DNA of 64,000 nt from contig NC_015172.1 in the NCBI RefSeq assembly GCF_000190635.1, positions 2,604,001-2,668,000 of the forward strand, in the 5' to 3' direction. The translations under genes and the position numbers were made by a program. Below, piece by piece: positions 25,998 through 34,639 of this stretch (the first letter of the stretch is position 1; each line of letters begins with the position of its first letter). This DNA comes from Syntrophobotulus glycolicus DSM 8271 (GTDB lineage Bacteria > Bacillota > Desulfitobacteriia > Desulfitobacteriales > Syntrophobotulaceae). The notes below the pieces were generated by a model. That model worked only from the letters and a program-made list of their open reading frames with translations, did not search any database and was not told the origin of the DNA.

Positions 25998-27071
25998 ATG
26001 ACCAGTTATACAGAATACGCCAAAAAAGTCCTGGTGGTCGTCGGGACCCTTGTTCTGACCCTGCTCGTTCCTTACCTCATCTTTACGACCTTTCCCCATT
26101 TTGTACCCTTTATCCTGGCCTATTTTACGGCCACCGCCCTTGACCCCCTGACCTGTCAGCTCGGCAGGCGGTTAAAAATTCCCCTCGTTCCCGCGGTCGT
26201 CATCACCAATCTCACTTTTCTCGGATGCCTGGCCTTTCTTTTTTTCTTTCTTGCCAGCCGGATCTATTTGCAGTCCCTGGACCTGTTCTCCTATATCCAG
26301 GACCATCTTCCCCAGATTCAGGCCTGGTTCGGCCTGCTCAGCAAAGATATCTCCAGCCTGCTTGAGCTTTTGCCGCCCGGCCTGTCCCTCCAGCTCACCA
26401 ACGGCTTGAATAATCTGCTCAGCGAGATCACCAACCCGAACCTTTTTGCGGCCCTCGGCCTGTATACCTACGGCCTGTCCACAGCAATTCCCAATTTCTT
26501 TTTCCTCGCCATCATCTATTTTGTCTCCGTTTTTCTTTTCCAGCTGAAATTAACGGAAATCCACAGCCGGTTTTACAGCTTTTTCAAGGAATCCTCCAAA
26601 AAAAAGGTGCTCTTCATCTTCAGCGACCTGCGTCAGGCCACTTTGGGCTTTTTGAAAGCCCAGCTGATTTTGAGCACCTTAACTTACATTCTTTCTTTCG
26701 CCGGCTTAACCCTGCTCGGAGTGAAATATGCCTATGTGATTGCCTTTTTCATCACTCTGGTCGATGTTCTGCCTATCCTTGGCACAGGCTCGTTTTTTGT
26801 TCCCTGGGCTTTTGTTACGCTCCTTTTGGGCAACACCTTCCTGGCCGCTGGACTGCTGGTCGTGTTTATCATCATTCTGGTCATCAGAAGGGCTCTGGAG
26901 CCGAAAATCCTCGGTGAAAGCATCGGCCTGAGCGCCCTGGCCACGCTGATGAGCATCTGGCTGGGGTTCAAAATCATCGGGGTCGTCGGCATCTTCCTGT
27001 TCCCTCTGGCCCTGATCCTGTTAAAGGCCCTGGCCAAAGTGGGGATCATCAACCTGAACTTCAAGGTGTAA
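25998..27071 (+). CDS. AI-2E family transporter / sporulation membrane protein YtvI
   Basis: About 357 residues with seven to eight membrane helices. The pattern FVPFILAYFTATALDPLTCQ, the ~100-residue extracellular loop, and the C-terminal FFITLVDVLPILGTGSFFVP with EPKILGESIGLSALATLMSI are the AI-2E/UPF0118 fold; YtvI is its sporulation branch. ATG 25998 has better spacing from aaagg than ATG 25989. A TGGTATAAT extended -10 lies at 25928-25936. Confidence 0.85.
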   Translation: MTSYTEYAKKVLVVVGTLVLTLLVPYLIFTTFPHFVPFILAYFTATALDPLTCQLGRRLKIPLVPAVVITNLTFLGCLAFLFFFLASRIYLQSLDLFSYIQDHLPQIQAWFGLLSKDISSLLELLPPGLSLQLTNGLNNLLSEITNPNLFAALGLYTYGLSTAIPNFFFLAIIYFVSVFLFQLKLTEIHSRFYSFFKESSKKKVLFIFSDLRQATLGFLKAQLILSTLTYILSFAGLTLLGVKYAYVIAFFITLVDVLPILGTGSFFVPWAFVTLLLGNTFLAAGLLVVFIIILVIRRALEPKILGESIGLSALATLMSIWLGFKIIGVVGIFLFPLALILLKALAKVGIINLNFKV

Positions 27072-27082
27072 GGCCGGCCAGA

Positions 27083-27667
27083 CTACCTGCTCGTTCCATT
27101 GATGCCGTGAAAAATCATATCGGCGACTTCCTCATATAAAATCGTCTCCGGATTTTCCTGCTGGAAAATCACGCTCTTGTTGCAATATTGATTGATTGTC
27201 CCGATAATGACCGCTGCCGCCAGCTCTTCATTCAGGCCTTCCTTCAGTTCCTTTTCAGCCTTGGCTTTTTGCAAAACCTCCCGCCAGAGCTGTGTAAGCC
27301 TGGCGTTCTGCTGGAGGATCGCCGCCCCCATTTCCCTGGCCTTCACCTGGGAGGAGCACAGGATCTTCAGCACCGGCGAATGCTTATGAATGAAGGAAGT
27401 CTGATACCGGGCAAAAGCGATGATCTTGTCTTTGATGGTCTCTGCGCCGTCCATACTTTCCTTCATCTCTTGAATAAAAATATTCGCGGCAAATAACATC
27501 GTTTCATCAAAAAGCTGCTGCTTGCTTGGAAAATATTCATAGACCGTTCCCTTACCGATCCCTGCGGCCCCGGCGATCTCCTCGATCCGGGCCCGTTCAA
27601 AGCCCTGCTGAAAAAATACCCTGACCGCCGCTTTAAGAATCTGAATTTTGCGTTCCTCCCTGCCCAT
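27083..27667 (-). CDS. TetR family regulator of the RND efflux operon
   Basis: A 194-residue repressor. The N-terminal HTH (ILKAAVRVFFQQGFERARIE, then IAGAAGIGKGTVYEYFPSKQ) is canonical. The C-terminal domain would bind the inducer. It follows the two efflux genes in the same direction; the longer frame to 27763 would overlap the pump gene, while ATG 27667 has an aagaagggg site. It probably controls the pump. Confidence 0.9.
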   Translation of the reverse strand: MGREERKIQILKAAVRVFFQQGFERARIEEIAGAAGIGKGTVYEYFPSKQQLFDETMLFAANIFIQEMKESMDGAETIKDKIIAFARYQTSFIHKHSPVLKILCSSQVKAREMGAAILQQNARLTQLWREVLQKAKAEKELKEGLNEELAAAVIIGTINQYCNKSVIFQQENPETILYEEVADMIFHGINGTSR

Positions 27668-27734
27668 GCTCCAACCCCTTCTTCTGTTATTCATCCTGCT
27701 GAGAATGTTTTCATGCCGGCTTCCGGGTCCCGGT

Positions 27735-30700
27735 CTACCCCTGAACAGGGTTTCCGGGATCAATTGCTACTGCCGGTTTTTCGCTGTCCCCTGTTTTGTC
27801 CCCGCCCTTGCCGGAAAAGAACATCCCCTTCACCTTGTTGCTGAAATCGTCAAAGAGGGTATACATCACAGGAATCAGCACCAGGGTCACAACTGTGGAT
27901 AAGGTTAACCCGAAAACAACGACGATTGCCAGGGGGGCCTGCAGCTCCGCTCCTTCGCCAACCCCCAGCGCCATCGGCAGCATAGCGAGAATGGTCGCCA
28001 GCGCCGTCATCAGAATAGGCCGCAAACGGATGGGCCCGGCCTTGATAATGGCCGTATTGCGGTCTTCATGATAGACCTTGCGCCGGGTATTGATATAGTC
28101 TACCAGGACAATGGCATTGGAGACGACGATCCCCGCCAGCATAATCAAACCAATAATAGAGTTTACGCTTAACGACTTGCCGGTGAGAAACAAACCCAGA
28201 ATCCCTCCGGCAAAGCCAATCGGCATCGAAAACATGATCACAAACGGATAGAGCAGGGACTCAAACTGCGAGGCCATCACCATATAAACCAGGAGAACGG
28301 CCAGGATCAAGGCCAGGCCCAGATCGCCAAAGGCATCCATCATCTCTTTCTGCTGACCGGTCATCTCATAGGTGTACCTGTCCGGCATCTGGTAAGTATC
28401 CAAAGCTTTTTGAATATCCGTGGACACGCTCCCGACATCCCTGCCGCTGAGCTGGCTGCTGACCGTAACTGTGCGCACCTGGTCCTGGCGGGCAATGGAA
28501 ACCGGCCCTCTCTTGATTGAGATATCGGCGACCTGGTTCAGGGAAACCGTATTTCCCGCCGTATTGTTAATCGGGATTTGCTCCAGGGCCTGAATATTTT
28601 GCTTGAAATTCTCATCGCCCCGGATAACCACATCGATTTCCGTTCCGTCATATTTGTAGCTGGTCGCCGTTGTTCCGGCCAGAGAAGCCCTGACCGTCGA
28701 AGCGATCTGTCCCGCCGTCAACCCGTACTGGGAAGCGGCCTGGCGGTTGACACTGATCTCAACCTCCGGGATTCCGTCCTCATAGCTGGATTTGACTTCA
28801 CGGGTGCCGGGGACCCCTTTAACAATCCCCACAACATCATCCGCGACCTCCTTCAGGGTCTCCAGCTCCTCACCTTTGAGGATAATGCTGATCGGCTCCC
28901 CGGCATCCCCCATGGACATGCTCTGCAAAGGAGCAACCTTAAGCTCGGCCCCCGGAGTATCCTGAATCAGTCTCCTGATCTCATCGGTGATCTCCTGAAC
29001 ACCGCGGCGCTGAGCCAGAGGCACCAGCTTGACGTTCATGGTGCCGGTATTGCCCTTGGCCGCGACCAGGCCGCTTTCACCGGCAGAACCGGCTTCGATA
29101 AATACCGTGTCGATTCCCTGCACATTTTCCATTTTCCCCTCAAGCTCATTCATGAAAGCCGCCGTATTCTCCACCTTTGAGCCATCAGGCAAAGTTACCG
29201 TCACCTGGACATAGCCCTCATCAGACTGGGGCATAAACTCCGACCCGACAAAAGCCAGGGAAGACATACAGAGAAAGAAAAACACGGTTGTAAACAAAAC
29301 CACCTTGACTCTGTGGGTCAAAGACCAGGCCAGGATATCTTTATAAACACTGAGGAGACTCTCGTAGCCCTGGTCAAATTTGGCGTAAGCTTTATTGAAC
29401 AAGCCCCGGATTCTCAGAAAATACCTGGCGGGCTTTTCCTCAGGCGGACGCATGCCGCCCTCGGCTTTGGCCATGGATTCCACATCAAAATCCTCCCCAT
29501 CCGGGGCCTTGTCCTGATGATTGATCTTCAGCAGTTTAGCGGCCAGCATCGGCACCAACGTGACGGCCACCACCAGAGACGCGGCCAGCGAAAAGCTGAC
29601 GGTCAGGGCAAATTGTTTGAATAAGGTTGACGTCAGGCCCTGCACGAAAACAATTGGCAGAAAAACCGCCAGAGTGGTGAGTGTGGAAGCCATCACCGCC
29701 ACGATCACCTCCGAGGAGCCCTTGACCGCGGCCTCGGTTCTTGAGTACCCGTTCTGACGGAAACGGTAAATATTCTCCAGCACAACGACCGAATCATCGA
29801 CCAGCCTGCCCATTCCCAGGGCAAGCCCCCCCAGAGTCATCATATTCAGGGTAATATCCGAGAAATAGAGGATGCTGAAGGTCGCGATAATGGAAATCGG
29901 GATAGAGGTGGCAATAATCAAGGTTGTGCGGACATTGCGCAGAAACAGGTACAAAATCAGGACCGCCAGCAGCCCGCCGACCATGCCTTCATGAAATACC
30001 TGGTTGAGGCTCTTCTTGACATAATCGGCAGAGTCATTGACTAAGGTGATATTTACACCGTCAAGCTCTTTTTCCAGACCGGCGATTTCCGCCTGGGCCG
30101 CTTCCGAAACCTTGACCGTATTGGAACCGGATTGCTTCATCAGGGAAATATTGATACTCGGCTTGCCATTGGCCTTGGAAATCGTCGTCTGCTCATCCGG
30201 CTTCAGCTCCACATCCGCAATGTCCATCAGCTGGATATTGGCCCCGTTCCCCAGCGGAACCAGGAGCTGTTTAATATCGTCCACCGACGAAAACTCTCCG
30301 GTGGTTTTTACCGTAAGCTTTTGGGACCCTTTTTGGACATCTCCGCCCGGCAGGTTGAGGTTTTCCGCCTTCAGTATCCCGGCCAGGGTATCCAGGCTGA
30401 TCCCGTAACCCTGCATTTTTTCGGCTTTGGTGCGGATCTCCACGATATCCTCGGTCCCGCCCCTGACATCGACCGAGGCTACACCTTCCGCCCTCTCCAG
30501 CCTGGGCTTCACCGTATCCTCCGCCAGCTTCTGCAGCTCGGAGAGGCTTTTCCCCTCTGAGGACAAAGACAGGGTCAGGATCGGCATAGACGTCGGATCG
30601 AATTTAAAAACCATGGGACTGCTGACATCATCCGGCAGTGCCCCTTTGACCAGATCCACCTTTTCCCTCAGATCGAGGGCGGCGTTATTCATATCCACTC

Positions 30701-30992
30701 CGTAATTGAATTGGACAATAATGAGCGAGCTGCCCTCAGAAGAGGAGGAGGAAATGGTTTTTAAGTTCTGTACGGTGCCCACGGCCTGTTCCAGCGGCTT
30801 GGTCACAAGCTTTTCCACTTCCTGAGGACCGACCCCCTGGTAAGAGGTGCTGACGACCGCCACCGGAATATCCATATCCGGCAGCAAATCAAGAGGAATA
30901 CGGGTATAGGAAACTATCCCCAAAATAATCACAATGAGGACACACATTAATACCGTAACCGGTCTTTTGACCGAGGATTCAGATATTCTCAC
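27735..30992 (-). CDS. RND efflux transporter, HAE1/AcrB-like
   Basis: A 1085-residue inner-membrane proton antiporter. MRISESSVKRPVTVLMCVLI opens the first helix; the family's signatures are ISTSYQGVGPQEVEKLVTKP in the first porter domain, GMGRLVDDSVVVLENIYRFR with paired Asp in TM4, and FSMPIGFAGGILGLFLTG in the second half. Two porter loops and twelve helices are present. The GTG start overlaps the adaptor's TGA, so the two are translated together. No outer-membrane channel is adjacent, as expected for a Gram-positive. Confidence 0.95.
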   Translation of the reverse strand: MRISESSVKRPVTVLMCVLIVIILGIVSYTRIPLDLLPDMDIPVAVVSTSYQGVGPQEVEKLVTKPLEQAVGTVQNLKTISSSSSEGSSLIIVQFNYGVDMNNAALDLREKVDLVKGALPDDVSSPMVFKFDPTSMPILTLSLSSEGKSLSELQKLAEDTVKPRLERAEGVASVDVRGGTEDIVEIRTKAEKMQGYGISLDTLAGILKAENLNLPGGDVQKGSQKLTVKTTGEFSSVDDIKQLLVPLGNGANIQLMDIADVELKPDEQTTISKANGKPSINISLMKQSGSNTVKVSEAAQAEIAGLEKELDGVNITLVNDSADYVKKSLNQVFHEGMVGGLLAVLILYLFLRNVRTTLIIATSIPISIIATFSILYFSDITLNMMTLGGLALGMGRLVDDSVVVLENIYRFRQNGYSRTEAAVKGSSEVIVAVMASTLTTLAVFLPIVFVQGLTSTLFKQFALTVSFSLAASLVVAVTLVPMLAAKLLKINHQDKAPDGEDFDVESMAKAEGGMRPPEEKPARYFLRIRGLFNKAYAKFDQGYESLLSVYKDILAWSLTHRVKVVLFTTVFFFLCMSSLAFVGSEFMPQSDEGYVQVTVTLPDGSKVENTAAFMNELEGKMENVQGIDTVFIEAGSAGESGLVAAKGNTGTMNVKLVPLAQRRGVQEITDEIRRLIQDTPGAELKVAPLQSMSMGDAGEPISIILKGEELETLKEVADDVVGIVKGVPGTREVKSSYEDGIPEVEISVNRQAASQYGLTAGQIASTVRASLAGTTATSYKYDGTEIDVVIRGDENFKQNIQALEQIPINNTAGNTVSLNQVADISIKRGPVSIARQDQVRTVTVSSQLSGRDVGSVSTDIQKALDTYQMPDRYTYEMTGQQKEMMDAFGDLGLALILAVLLVYMVMASQFESLLYPFVIMFSMPIGFAGGILGLFLTGKSLSVNSIIGLIMLAGIVVSNAIVLVDYINTRRKVYHEDRNTAIIKAGPIRLRPILMTALATILAMLPMALGVGEGAELQAPLAIVVVFGLTLSTVVTLVLIPVMYTLFDDFSNKVKGMFFSGKGGDKTGDSEKPAVAIDPGNPVQG

Positions 30993-32203
30993 TGCTGAGC
31001 TCCTCCTCCCGCTTTACCGGGTTCTGCCGTGCCGGCAGCATTCCCTTCCACCGCCTGCCCGTCTTTGGTCACCACCTTGATCTCCGCTCCGTCACTGATC
31101 AAGCTCTGGCCTTTGACCACAATCACATCACCGGCAGCCAAGCCGCTGACGATCTCGGATTGCGTGCCGTTTTCCAGCCCCACGGCGACCTCCTTCTCCG
31201 TGACAAGGTTATCCTTGACCAGATAAACCACATTCTTTTCCTCGTGGAAGACCACGGCATCGGTAGGAATGACCAGGACATTGCTTTTGGAGGCCACACT
31301 CAGGGTCACATTGGCAAACATCCCCGGTTTGATCTTTCTTTCCCCGTTACTAAGATAAACCTTCAGGCTGTATTTTCCCCGGGCATCCGCGGCCACGCTG
31401 AGCTCCTCAATCTTGCCCCCGGTTTTCAGGGACGCGGACGGGATCGAGACCTCTGCTTCCTGCCCGTTCTTAATCTGATTGATCTCTTTTTCACTGATAC
31501 TGACCTCGACATAGACCCTGTTCAGGTCAACCACGGAAGCCGAAGGAGCGGCACTCGTCGCCATCGTGCCGATACTGACATCGAAAGAGGTCAAAATCCC
31601 GTCAATCGGGGCCTTGACATCCATATCGGACATCGTCTGCTCTACGGTATCATACCCTGCCTTGGCCTGAGCCAGCTGGCTCTCAATGGCGGCTTTTACC
31701 GCGTCCGACGCCGCTAATTCCGCCTGATCCAGCTCCACCTTGCTGATGGCCCCGGCCGCATATAATTCCTTCATCCGCTCTACATTTTTCCTGCTGTTTT
31801 CATAATTATCCATACTGGTCCGGTAATTGGCCTCAGCCATCTGAAGCGTGGCCGCAGCCTGGTTGTAGGCACGCGTGACATCCGTTTTATCCAGACTGAA
31901 CAGCACCTGGTCCTTTCTGACATAGTCCCCGACTTTGCCGTAGACCGCGGTCACCTTACCGGGAGTTTTGGCCAAAACCGGCGCTTCCTTATCGGCCTGA
32001 ACCTTGCCGCTTAAGAGAACATTGGAAGCAATATCCTGAGCTTTGACCGTCAGGACCTCGACAGGAGTATAGGTCTGTCTGTTTTGCTCCTCAGCCAGTT
32101 TCGCCGCTTTATCCCCCATGGCCTTGACCACCTTCAGGCCGATAAGGGCAAGCAAGATGATCACTACCGCAGCGATAATGATCCGTTTCTTTTTCTTGTC
32201 CAT
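30989..32203 (-). CDS. RND efflux periplasmic adaptor (MFP)
   Basis: A 404-residue membrane fusion protein. It has an N-terminal membrane anchor (IIIAAVVIILLALIGLKVV), a split biotinyl-lipoyl domain (GKVTAVYGKVGDYVRKDQVL and VKAPIDGILTSFDVSIGTMA) around a coiled-coil hairpin (~95-185), a beta-barrel domain (VYVEVSISEKEINQIKNGQE) and a C-terminal domain with ENGTQSEIVSGLAAGDVIVV. It links the pump to the outside. Its start codon is only 36 bp from the prophage end. Confidence 0.94.
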   Translation of the reverse strand: MDKKKKRIIIAAVVIILLALIGLKVVKAMGDKAAKLAEEQNRQTYTPVEVLTVKAQDIASNVLLSGKVQADKEAPVLAKTPGKVTAVYGKVGDYVRKDQVLFSLDKTDVTRAYNQAAATLQMAEANYRTSMDNYENSRKNVERMKELYAAGAISKVELDQAELAASDAVKAAIESQLAQAKAGYDTVEQTMSDMDVKAPIDGILTSFDVSIGTMATSAAPSASVVDLNRVYVEVSISEKEINQIKNGQEAEVSIPSASLKTGGKIEELSVAADARGKYSLKVYLSNGERKIKPGMFANVTLSVASKSNVLVIPTDAVVFHEEKNVVYLVKDNLVTEKEVAVGLENGTQSEIVSGLAAGDVIVVKGQSLISDGAEIKVVTKDGQAVEGNAAGTAEPGKAGGGAQQ

Positions 32204-32246
32204 TTCTTTCCCCCTGCATCTATGTAATCACTGATTTATTGTAGCC

Positions 32247-32289
32247 GGACAAAATTTTTGGCAAAAAGGGACAAGATTTTTGGCAAAAA
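32247..32289. repeat. Tandem 21-bp repeats at the phage end, probable transposase-binding sites
   Basis: ggacaaaatttttggcaaaa(a) at 32247-32267 and ggacaagatttttggcaaaa(a) at 32269-32289 differ at one base and are spaced 22 bp, two helical turns. Mu ends carry arrays of ~22-bp MuA sites starting a few bases inside the terminal TG. The position and spacing fit that model. Confidence 0.65.
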
Positions 32290-32390
32290 TTACACCGTTT
32301 CTCAGAAGTATTTCCGAGGTATCGTTCGCTTGCATCGACCGCCCCGGAGGGGGTGATTCATGCAAAAGAGCGAGGCCATTTAAGACATCC

Positions 32391-32424
32391 GGGAGGGAGC
32401 AGCCGCGAGGCCGCCCCTCCTTTT
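32391..32424. terminator. GC-rich hairpin at the end of the phage late operon
   Basis: On the minus strand GGAGGG-GCGGCC pairs with GGCTGC-CCCTCC around a TCGC loop (one G-T pair, one bulged T). It starts ~20 bp after the last late gene. The T-run (TTTT) is on the plus-strand side, so it may stop transcription entering the phage as well as, or rather than, late transcription. Confidence 0.55.
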
Positions 32425-32445
32425 GTCTTGCCCGGTTTAAGCGGT

Positions 32446-32583
32446 CTATGCGCCTTCCACTTCAGCCGCCAGATACTCAGCCACCGGGACGATGTACTCT
32501 TCAGGGAGGGACTCGATGTCCCTTTTCTCCCTCTTAATGAGTGCAGCGTATACGGGAATCATGTAATTCTTGACTGCTGCCAT
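32446..32583 (-). CDS. Small phage protein (CD1375-like)
   Basis: A 45-residue ORF: MAAVKNYMIPVYAALIKREK, then a short acidic tail. Its ATG overlaps the stop of the gene before it (TAATG). The pattern of MIPVYAALIKxGKR followed by ~20 residues resembles the CD1375 family of tiny proteins found after tail-fibre genes in clostridial phages. Function unknown. It is the last gene of the late operon. Confidence 0.65.
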   Translation of the reverse strand: MAAVKNYMIPVYAALIKREKRDIESLPEEYIVPVAEYLAAEVEGA

Positions 32584-32771
32584 TACTGCCCGCCTCCTTG
32601 TGTTAGTGTATTGACACGCTCTTCAAGCGCGGCAATCCTTGCATTTGCTTCAAGCAATTCCTCAAACAGTCCGGCCACGGCCTCATAGAGGTCGATATTT
32701 AGTTCTTGGGCCTTTTCTACCTTTTCCCTCTTGATTTCAGAGAGAGGCTTTGGATTTAACAATTCAGGCAT
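32583..32771 (-). CDS. Small coiled-coil phage protein after the tail fibre
   Basis: A 62-residue protein, mostly one amphipathic helix (LFEELLEANARIAALEERVN). Its ATG overlaps the variable-protein stop (TAATG), so it is coupled to it. It could be a fibre chaperone or an adaptor; nothing in the sequence decides this. Confidence 0.7.
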   Translation of the reverse strand: MPELLNPKPLSEIKREKVEKAQELNIDLYEAVAGLFEELLEANARIAALEERVNTLTQGGGQ

Positions 32772-34639
32772 TACTCAAACGCACCTCCAAATCCATTTAT
32801 TGAGACTTCGCCTTCATATCCGGGGTTTTTGACAATATGGAAGCGGATGTTTACGCCCCATCTTGTCGCCGTTTTCTCCGCATTGATGAAGTTATAGACT
32901 CGGTTGATGAAGACCTGCGCTGTGATGTCTTCCCATGTCGGATTGTCGTCAAAAGCGTTATTACAAGCGTACACGTAGGCCTCCGCGCCCTCGATGTGCC
33001 ATGTTGGAGTGACAAGGACTTTGGTTGCCATCGCATCGGTCTCGAACGGAGTCGGGAACTCGAACAGGATTTCCGTCTCGTTCTTGCTGAAGTTGAAGAC
33101 TCTAATCGACGTCGCAAAATTGGTGTCTACAGCCTCAATCTTGAGGGAGTGTGACCCGTTTGTCAGCATGAGCCACTTTTCCTCCGTGAGGGTGATTGTG
33201 GCCTCTGTGCCGAGCTCTGCGGTGTATGCTCGGATGACAGTATCGTCAATTTTTTCGGTGATAATCACCGCATCGCCTTCGACGTCGTTCACAATGTAGG
33301 TCTTTGAGAAGGCTCCCGTCTGTTGACCGAGGTCTTCATCCACTCCCGAGATGCTCGGCGCGGCGTTTACGCGCTTGAAAGTGTATGTCCTGTACGCCGT
33401 GCCACCCTTGCCGTCGCTGACCTCAATCCGAGCCGTGTTGACCGAGTTGAGAGCTAAGCTGAAGAGCTTTTCGTTCGTGATTTCAAGCGTGAGCGTCTGT
33501 CCTTTCGGGGCGTTGTTTATCGTTCTGAGCGTTTCAGTATTGAGTTTCTCGACAACTGTCAGTGTGTCTCCGTCCGTGTCATTAACCGTGTACTCAATCT
33601 GAAAGCCGAGGTTTTTATCCCCGAGGTTTTGGTCACTTCCCGAGACGGTCGGAGCTGCGTTCACTCTTTGGAACGTCCATACTCTTGTAGCCGTGCCGCC
33701 CTTGCCGTCATTGACCGTTACGGAGACGGTATGAGTGCCGAGGCTGAGGCTTGTGACCGGGACGTTGATGCTGTATGTTTGCCCCCGGACTGCATTCGTG
33801 AAGGTGTTTGTCTGCACGCCGTCGCGGTATTCCGTTACTGTGAGCACGTCGGACGCATCGGTGTCATTGACCGTGTAGGTGATTACAAAGTCCGCGTTTT
33901 TGTCCCCGAGATTTCGGTCTATGTCAGAAATCAATGGGGCAGTATTCAGTACTTCAAGGACGGGCCGCCAGCCGACGATGTCGGTGCGATTCGACTGCCC
34001 ATTGTTGTTCCAATAGCGGGCCGAAATGTAGCCGCGAAGCGCACGGGTAGCGGTGTTGCCTGTGTAGGTCTCTTGACACCATGAATACATACCCGCCCAA
34101 TGCCAAAAATCGCCATGAGTGCTCGTGTAGTCAGCCGTTGCAAGGGTAGAGTCAAGGTCTGCCGAAGTGGGAGCAGGGAGCCCTGTGATGACCTCCTCGC
34201 GGGTGACGAATCTGTCCCACTCGTTTGTAGCCGGAGAACCGCCGGAGTAGGCGTCCGTTCCGCTCCTGTAGTTGCTGCCGCCCGTCAGAGCTCTCAGCTT
34301 GTACTCGGCCCCGTCAATAGTGATGGTTTTGCCAAAAATACGATTGTCGCCGTTGAGGTCGTCCCACGACACATTAGCCAGGATGACCCTGTCACAAATA
34401 AGAAGGGTCTTGTCTCCGTCCTTGATTTTGTGCCATTTGAGCTGATTCGCTTCAGTTCCCGGAGTGTTGCCGATAGTCCAGCTTGACATCGTGGTCAAGG
34501 TGTTAAAGTCGGCAATGTCTCCGACTGTACTCTGACCTGTCGGCGCGGAGCTGATGCGCCACGGTTTAGTGGGGCGAGGTTGGATTACTCCGCTCTTGTA
34601 CAGGCCGCCGAGATTGATTGTTCCGAGATATTCTGCCAA
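32771..34639 (-). CDS. DGR variable protein, tail-fibre/adhesin
   Basis: About 622 residues from a TTG at 34639 with aaggagag eight bases upstream; an upstream in-frame ATG (34723) lies inside the RT gene and has no RBS. The N-terminal ~230 residues hold the variable repeat at ~196-227 (RALRGYISARYWNNNGQSNR) and end in VGWRPVLEV, the typical conserved end of a DGR target domain, which usually has a C-type-lectin fold. Then come three Ig/cadherin-like repeats of ~85-90 residues, each opening with (A)P-x-(I/V)S-x-x-D and a conserved VND(T/V)(D/E) strand, and a ~130-residue C-terminal domain. It presumably forms the receptor-binding tip of the phage tail. Confidence 0.88.
   Translation of the reverse strand: MAEYLGTINLGGLYKSGVIQPRPTKPWRISSAPTGQSTVGDIADFNTLTTMSSWTIGNTPGTEANQLKWHKIKDGDKTLLICDRVILANVSWDDLNGDNRIFGKTITIDGAEYKLRALTGGSNYRSGTDAYSGGSPATNEWDRFVTREEVITGLPAPTSADLDSTLATADYTSTHGDFWHWAGMYSWCQETYTGNTATRALRGYISARYWNNNGQSNRTDIVGWRPVLEVLNTAPLISDIDRNLGDKNADFVITYTVNDTDASDVLTVTEYRDGVQTNTFTNAVRGQTYSINVPVTSLSLGTHTVSVTVNDGKGGTATRVWTFQRVNAAPTVSGSDQNLGDKNLGFQIEYTVNDTDGDTLTVVEKLNTETLRTINNAPKGQTLTLEITNEKLFSLALNSVNTARIEVSDGKGGTAYRTYTFKRVNAAPSISGVDEDLGQQTGAFSKTYIVNDVEGDAVIITEKIDDTVIRAYTAELGTEATITLTEEKWLMLTNGSHSLKIEAVDTNFATSIRVFNFSKNETEILFEFPTPFETDAMATKVLVTPTWHIEGAEAYVYACNNAFDDNPTWEDITAQVFINRVYNFINAEKTATRWGVNIRFHIVKNPGYEGEVSINGFGGAFE
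33961..34054 (-). repeat. DGR variable repeat (VR)
   Basis: 94 bp matching the template at 35834-35927 with five differences, at 33978, 33984, 34026, 34039 and 34047. At each, the coding-strand template has A and the VR has T or C. The first 17 bp on the plus strand (the coding-strand 3' end) are identical and GC-rich, as expected for the initiation-of-mutagenic-homology end. Confidence 0.93.

Noticed and set aside
28578-30705. Long plus-strand frames opposite the RND pump gene
   Set aside because: The minus-strand RND protein is unambiguous over its full length; opposite frames are shadows.
33940-33960. Short AGTA/TACT inverted repeat just after the VR, as a possible DGR target hairpin
   Set aside because: Only four base pairs with a five-base loop, much weaker than the hairpins known to matter in other DGR targets.
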